Positions 60,731 to 64,000 of a stretch of DNA of 64,000 bases are shown piece by piece. Below the pieces are notes generated by a model that did not search any database, was not told where the DNA came from, and saw nothing but the letters and a program-made list of their open reading frames with translations. The DNA comes from Nigerium massiliense (GTDB taxonomy: Bacteria; Actinomycetota; Actinomycetes; Propionibacteriales; Propionibacteriaceae). The stretch spans positions 620,001 to 684,000 of the forward strand of contig NZ_CCYM01000002.1 of assembly GCF_000826085.1 (NCBI RefSeq), written 5' to 3'. The first letter of the stretch is position 1. Every line of letters begins with the position of its first letter. A program made the translations under genes and the position numbers.

Positions 60731-61851
60731 GCGTGGAGTTCGCCGACTCCGCCCGCGGCACGGTCGGGCTGGAGTGGGAGGTCGCGCTGGTCGACCTCAC
60801 GACCCGAGAACTGACGCCGCGCGGCCACGAACTGCTGGCGCTCCTCAGCGACGACACCCGCGTGTCCGGGGAGTACCTCGCCTGCATGGTGGAGCTCGTC
60901 TCGGGCGTCCACTCCACGATCGGGGACGCGGTCGCCGACCTTGCCGAGCAGTTGGCGGAGGTGCAGGACGCCGCGGCGTCGTTGGGCCTCGGCGTCCTGG
61001 CCGCCGGGACGCACCCGTTCAGCCGAGGCATCGACCAGGAGGTCGTCGAGACGCCGACCTACGCGGTCGTGAAGGAACGCAACGCCTGGTGGGGCCGGCG
61101 GATGATCGCTTGCGGGACCCACGTCCACGTCGGGGTCGACCGGCGCGAGCTGGCCATGCCGGTGACCAACGGGCTCGCCCGCTTCTACCCTCACCTGTCG
61201 GCGCTGTCGGCCTCGTCGCCGTTCTTCGAGGGCGAGGACACCGGGTTCGCGTCCCAGCGAACGATGCTGTTCCAGCAGCTGGCGACCAACGGCCTGCCGT
61301 ACCCGTTCGCCACGTGGGCCGAGTTCGAGGCCTACGTCGCGCAGCTGATCTCGGTGGGCATGATCAAGAAGCCGACCGAGATCCGCTGGGACGTCCGCCC
61401 CGCACCGCGGTTCGGCACCGTCGAGGCGCGCATCGCGGACGCCTCCCCCACCCTCGCCGAGCTGGGCTGCATCGCCGCGTGGACGCAGTGCCTGGCCGTC
61501 TACGGCATGCAGACGGCCGACCGAGGACGCGCCGGGGCCAGCCTGCCGCGCTGGATCGTCCAGGAGAACAAGTGGCGGGCCGCCCGCTACGGCCTGGACG
61601 CCGACATCATCCTTCTCACCGCCGGTGAGAAGGATGTTCCCCTGCGCACATCTCTGGAACGCTGGTACGAGCGACTCACTCCGGTCGCCGACGACCTCGG
61701 CTGCCGGCACGAACTCGACCTGACGCCCCGGATTCTCGCGCGGGGCAACAGCGCCGAGCGGCAACGGCGGGTCGCCGCGTCGTCCGACGGTGACCTGGTG
61801 GCCGTCGTGGACGCCCTGCTGACCGAGACCAGGACTGGGAGGTTTCAGTGA
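60727..61851 (+). CDS. Carboxylate-amine ligase / glutamate-cysteine ligase family 2 (YbdK-like)
   Basis: 374 aa GCS2-family enzyme. Markers: GTVGLEWEVALVDLTTREL at the N-terminus, GEYLACMVELVSGVHSTIG, THPFSRGIDQEVVETPTY, the metal/ATP segment ACGTHVHVGVDRREL, then EIRWDVRPAPRFGTVEARIA. The family joins a gamma- or alpha-carboxylate to an amine with ATP (gamma-glutamylcysteine in some). As mycothiol-type actinobacteria often carry such ligases for other products, the substrate is open. It is overlapped at both ends (ATGA/GTGA) by its neighbours. Confidence 0.87.
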   Translation: MSVEFADSARGTVGLEWEVALVDLTTRELTPRGHELLALLSDDTRVSGEYLACMVELVSGVHSTIGDAVADLAEQLAEVQDAAASLGLGVLAAGTHPFSRGIDQEVVETPTYAVVKERNAWWGRRMIACGTHVHVGVDRRELAMPVTNGLARFYPHLSALSASSPFFEGEDTGFASQRTMLFQQLATNGLPYPFATWAEFEAYVAQLISVGMIKKPTEIRWDVRPAPRFGTVEARIADASPTLAELGCIAAWTQCLAVYGMQTADRGRAGASLPRWIVQENKWRAARYGLDADIILLTAGEKDVPLRTSLERWYERLTPVADDLGCRHELDLTPRILARGNSAERQRRVAASSDGDLVAVVDALLTETRTGRFQ

Positions 61852-62597
61852 CCCGCAAGCCCTTCTGCCTCATCACGATCCGCGACCACGACGACGCCGC
61901 GGCCGCCGAGCGCGAGTCCGTGCGTCAGTTCGGCGGGCTGTCCGCCGACGAGATCGTGCAGGTGCGCGCCGAACCGGGCCTGCAGAACGTCCGCCTGGAC
62001 GACTACGCCGGCCTCATCGTCGGCGGCAGCCCGTACAACGCGAGCGATCCGGTGAAATCGGAACTGCAGTTGCGCATCGAGGCCGAGCTGAGCGCCCTGG
62101 TCGACGAGGCCGTCGAGCGGGACTACCCGCTGCTGGGCATCTGCTACGGCGTGGGCCTGCTCACCCAGCGCCTCGGCGGGCTCGTCACGAAGCGCTACAA
62201 CGAGCGTCCCGGCGTCACCGAGGTGCGGATCACGGCGGCCGGGCGCGAGGACCCCGTCTTCGCCGACCTTCCGGCGTCGTTCATCGCCTACACGGGGCAC
62301 AAGGAAGCCTGCGCGATGCTGCCCGACAAGGCCGTGTCGCTGGCAGCCGGGCGCCGCTGCCCCGTCCAGGCCTACCGGGTGGGCGACAACTGTTACCTCG
62401 TCCAGTTTCACGTGGAACTGGACGCCGCCGCCCTCGAGAAGAGGATGCGTCTGTACGCCAACCACGGCTACTTCCGGCCGGAGGAACTGGAGATGCTCGT
62501 CGAGGAGAACAACTCCGCGGGTGTCGGCCCGGCGCCCCGCCAGGTCCTGGCAAACTTCTGCACGCTGATTCGATCGAGGGAGACCCAAGCAGCATGA
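61848..62597 (+). CDS. Class I glutamine amidotransferase-like protein (GMP synthase GAT type)
   Basis: 249 aa. Nucleophile elbow LLGICYGVGLL with C99, and H188/E190 in VQFHVELD complete the triad; VGGSPYNASDP supplies the oxyanion region. The triad is intact, so it may hydrolyse glutamine or a gamma-glutamyl compound. It overlaps the ligase gene by four bases; a ligase plus gamma-glutamyl hydrolase or amidotransferase suggests a gamma-glutamylation/deglutamylation step (inference). GTG start 61848. It is not the class II EgtC of ergothioneine synthesis. Confidence 0.87.
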   Translation: MTRKPFCLITIRDHDDAAAAERESVRQFGGLSADEIVQVRAEPGLQNVRLDDYAGLIVGGSPYNASDPVKSELQLRIEAELSALVDEAVERDYPLLGICYGVGLLTQRLGGLVTKRYNERPGVTEVRITAAGREDPVFADLPASFIAYTGHKEACAMLPDKAVSLAAGRRCPVQAYRVGDNCYLVQFHVELDAAALEKRMRLYANHGYFRPEELEMLVEENNSAGVGPAPRQVLANFCTLIRSRETQAA

Positions 62598-63019
62598 ACG
62601 ACAACCTGAACGTCGGCCACTCCGCCACCGTCTCTGTGGTCGTGGACGAGAGCCTCACCGTGCCCGCGGTGTCGGACAAGTACCCGGGCTTCGCCACCAT
62701 GCCCCCTGTCTTCGCCACCGCCTACATGGTCGGCTTCGCCGAGTGCGCCGCGATGGCGGCGCTGCACCCGTTCCTGGACGACAACGAGTCGAGCGTCGGC
62801 GTGGAAGTCCGCTTCGACCACACCGCCGCCACCCCCGTCGGCATGACCGTGACGGCCGAAGCCATCGTCACCGCCATCGAGGGACGGATGATCTCGTTCG
62901 ACGTCGTCCTGCGCGACGACGTGGAGCCGATCGGACGCGGCACGCACCAGCGGGCGATCATCGACAAGGCCAAGTTCGAGGCACGGGCGGCTAAGAAGGC
63001 CGGCGCTCCCCGGTCCTGA
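62594..63019 (+). CDS. Hotdog-fold thioesterase, FlK (fluoroacetyl-CoA thioesterase)-like
   Basis: 141 aa hotdog protein: PPVFATAYMVGFAECAAM (Thr/Glu positions used by FlK) and SSVGVEVRFDHTAATPVGMT (active-site His). It would hydrolyse a short acyl-CoA or thioester. It overlaps the amidotransferase gene by four bases, completing a four-gene unit. The last 29 bases overlap a decayed gene on the other strand. Confidence 0.85.
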   Translation: MNDNLNVGHSATVSVVVDESLTVPAVSDKYPGFATMPPVFATAYMVGFAECAAMAALHPFLDDNESSVGVEVRFDHTAATPVGMTVTAEAIVTAIEGRMISFDVVLRDDVEPIGRGTHQRAIIDKAKFEARAAKKAGAPRS

Positions 63020-63137
63020 GCCGCTCGAGAAAGCCCGGGCGATCCAGCACCGCGCGATTCACGACGTAGGTGGGTGCTGCGCCCCTCGCCACGGCCAACA
63101 CAGCGCCCACGCAGCTTGCTCCGTTGCCGAGGATCAC
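62991..63137 (-). pseudogene. C-terminal remnant of a D-isomer-specific 2-hydroxyacid dehydrogenase
   Basis: A 48-codon open stretch translates to ...VGAVLAVARGAAPTYVVNRA then VLDRPGFLERL near its end. This is the typical last segment of 2-hydroxyacid/phosphoglycerate dehydrogenases (AVLAVxRGExPxNVVNPEVLxRPGF). A stop codon directly precedes it and no upstream catalytic or Rossmann part is present before the SorC gene, so it is a deletion remnant. It overlaps the thioesterase 3' end. Assignment rests on this short match only. Confidence 0.5.
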
Positions 63138-63150
63138 CTACCTAGACGAT

Positions 63151-64000
63151 TCAACCGTTCGCGGCGTCAGCGAGGAGAGCCTCGGCCGTCAGACGATCAG
63201 TGATCAGCGTTGTCAGGAGGCCACCTCGGAGCGCCGCCAGCACGGCCGGAACCTTATGCCGGCCCTCCACCACCAGGACGCGACGCGGGATGGCGCGCAT
63301 CTCACCGAGGGTGAGTCCCACAACGCGTTGGTCAAATGGCCCTTCGATCGCCGCTCCGGCGGAGTCGAAGAATCGGCCACAGATGTCACCTGCCGCGCCT
63401 CGATCGATCAAGTGCTCCCGTTCGGAGGGCTGGATGGCGCGGTCCAGCAGCGCTCCCGACCAGGTCGGTTCCGCGGGGGACACCCCCGTCCCCACGACAA
63501 GGGCTCCTGCACTCCGCGCGAGGTCGAGGACCGCTGCGACATCCGCCCGAGCGGTGAGTTCAGCGGCCGCATCGGCCGAGGACGCCACCAACGGGGCGGC
63601 GACGGACGCCGATTCGGCGCCCAATCGGCGTCCGGCGACGAAGGCGGACGCGTCCGGATTGAGGCGTCGGCCCGGCCCAGCCCACCCTCCACAGGCCGGC
63701 ACCATCATCGTGCCGCTGGCGCTGCCGTCCGTAAGGCTGGCTACCGCCTCGGCGACCGCCGTGGAGACGCCGAAGGCGACACACTCGTGACGAGGAATCT
63801 CTGACCCCAAATAGCTGCCGGCCTCAACGGCAACATGGTGCCGACGACTCTCGCCGCCGGCTGCGACGCGAGCCTCTTCCAGCCCGAGTTGGGTGACCAG
63901 TCGCTCCTCAAGTGCGGAAAAGGGACGGGACAGATCGTGGACCTCGATCGTGACCACGCCGACACGTCGCGCTTCCGCGAGGAGCCGAGTCACCTTGACG
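63151..64000 (-). CDS. SorC-family sugar-binding transcriptional regulator (partial, N-terminal HTH outside window)
   Basis: About 283 residues visible; the frame is open to the window end. The first visible residues KVTRLLAEARRVGVVTIEVH are the end of the SorC helix-turn-helix and wing. The sugar-binding NagB/RpiA-like domain follows: ECVAFGVSTAVAEAVASL, VVGTGVSPAEPTWSGALLD, AAGDICGRFFDSAGAA, VVGLTLGEMRAIPRRVLVVE and AALRGGLLTTLITDRLTAEA. SorC regulators respond to phosphorylated sugars or polyols and control a nearby catabolic operon. The remnant dehydrogenase next to it may be what is left of its former target. Confidence 0.88.
   Translation of the reverse strand, partial: VKVTRLLAEARRVGVVTIEVHDLSRPFSALEERLVTQLGLEEARVAAGGESRRHHVAVEAGSYLGSEIPRHECVAFGVSTAVAEAVASLTDGSASGTMMVPACGGWAGPGRRLNPDASAFVAGRRLGAESASVAAPLVASSADAAAELTARADVAAVLDLARSAGALVVGTGVSPAEPTWSGALLDRAIQPSEREHLIDRGAAGDICGRFFDSAGAAIEGPFDQRVVGLTLGEMRAIPRRVLVVEGRHKVPAVLAALRGGLLTTLITDRLTAEALLADAANG

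Noticed and set aside
60727..62597. Ergothioneine (EgtA-EgtC) biosynthesis
   Set aside because: The amidotransferase is class I (Cys-His-Glu triad), not the class II EgtC, and neither EgtB nor EgtD is present.

Overview
The window is a 64 kb stretch of a high-GC (by eye about 70%) actinobacterial chromosome. Gene content fits the Propionibacteriaceae or relatives, but that placement is inference from gene families and style, not a phylogeny. Nearly every base is coding, ATGA/TGATG stop-start overlaps are common, and at least a dozen genes show a -10-like hexamer exactly six bases before an ATG/GTG start, which implies many leaderless mRNAs. No rRNA, tRNA, convincing CRISPR array or intact insertion sequence was seen.

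Layout. 1-5.6 kb: 3' end of a glycogen debranching enzyme (GlgX), threonine catabolism (Tdh-Kbl), a sirtuin and an Old Yellow Enzyme. 5.7-8.6 kb: a NarL-type histidine kinase/response regulator pair followed by a 50-codon secreted peptide gene with a two-cysteine, tryptophan-rich C-terminus, then a membrane protein. 8.7-18.6 kb: truncated haemoglobin, a Gly/Ser-repeat membrane protein, DUF1992, an MFS exporter, a GH65 disaccharide phosphorylase with its beta-phosphoglucomutase, an aldo/keto reductase, two tandem secreted paralogues (the second apparently frameshifted in its signal peptide) and an S4 protein. 18.7-24.1 kb: two Gfo/Idh/MocA dehydrogenases and two sugar-phosphate isomerase/epimerase-type TIM barrels, probably a catabolic module for oxidised sugars or polyols, plus a GT87-like mannosyltransferase. 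24.2-31.1 kb: Lhr helicase, DUF1295 protein, Nei-type glycosylase, SixA phosphatase.

31.2-46.7 kb is dominated by peptide uptake: two complete oligopeptide ABC importers with the same architecture (binding protein, two permeases, one fused double ATPase). The second carries an LD-carboxypeptidase (S66) in the operon and an M20 peptidase divergently, and a dipeptide epimerase plus a beta-lactamase-fold hydrolase lie at 49.8-51.7 kb. Together these suggest recycling of murein or other peptides. Between the importers lies a choline/carnitine acyltransferase homologue, unusual for a bacterium.

46.7-49.1 kb is a lower-GC islet holding a TcmP/DUF5131 (three-Cys motif) pair, probably horizontally acquired. 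51.7-59.7 kb: FUSC-type membrane protein, PoxB, POT peptide transporter, SMP-30 lactonase and L-serine dehydratase. The 517-bp gap at 56.76-57.27 kb holds a 23-bp perfect inverted repeat around a 73-bp core and a four-unit ~61-bp repeat array. 59.8-63.0 kb is a tightly overlapped four-gene operon (unknown protein, carboxylate-amine ligase, class I amidotransferase, FlK-like thioesterase). The window ends with a remnant of a 2-hydroxyacid dehydrogenase and a truncated SorC-family regulator.
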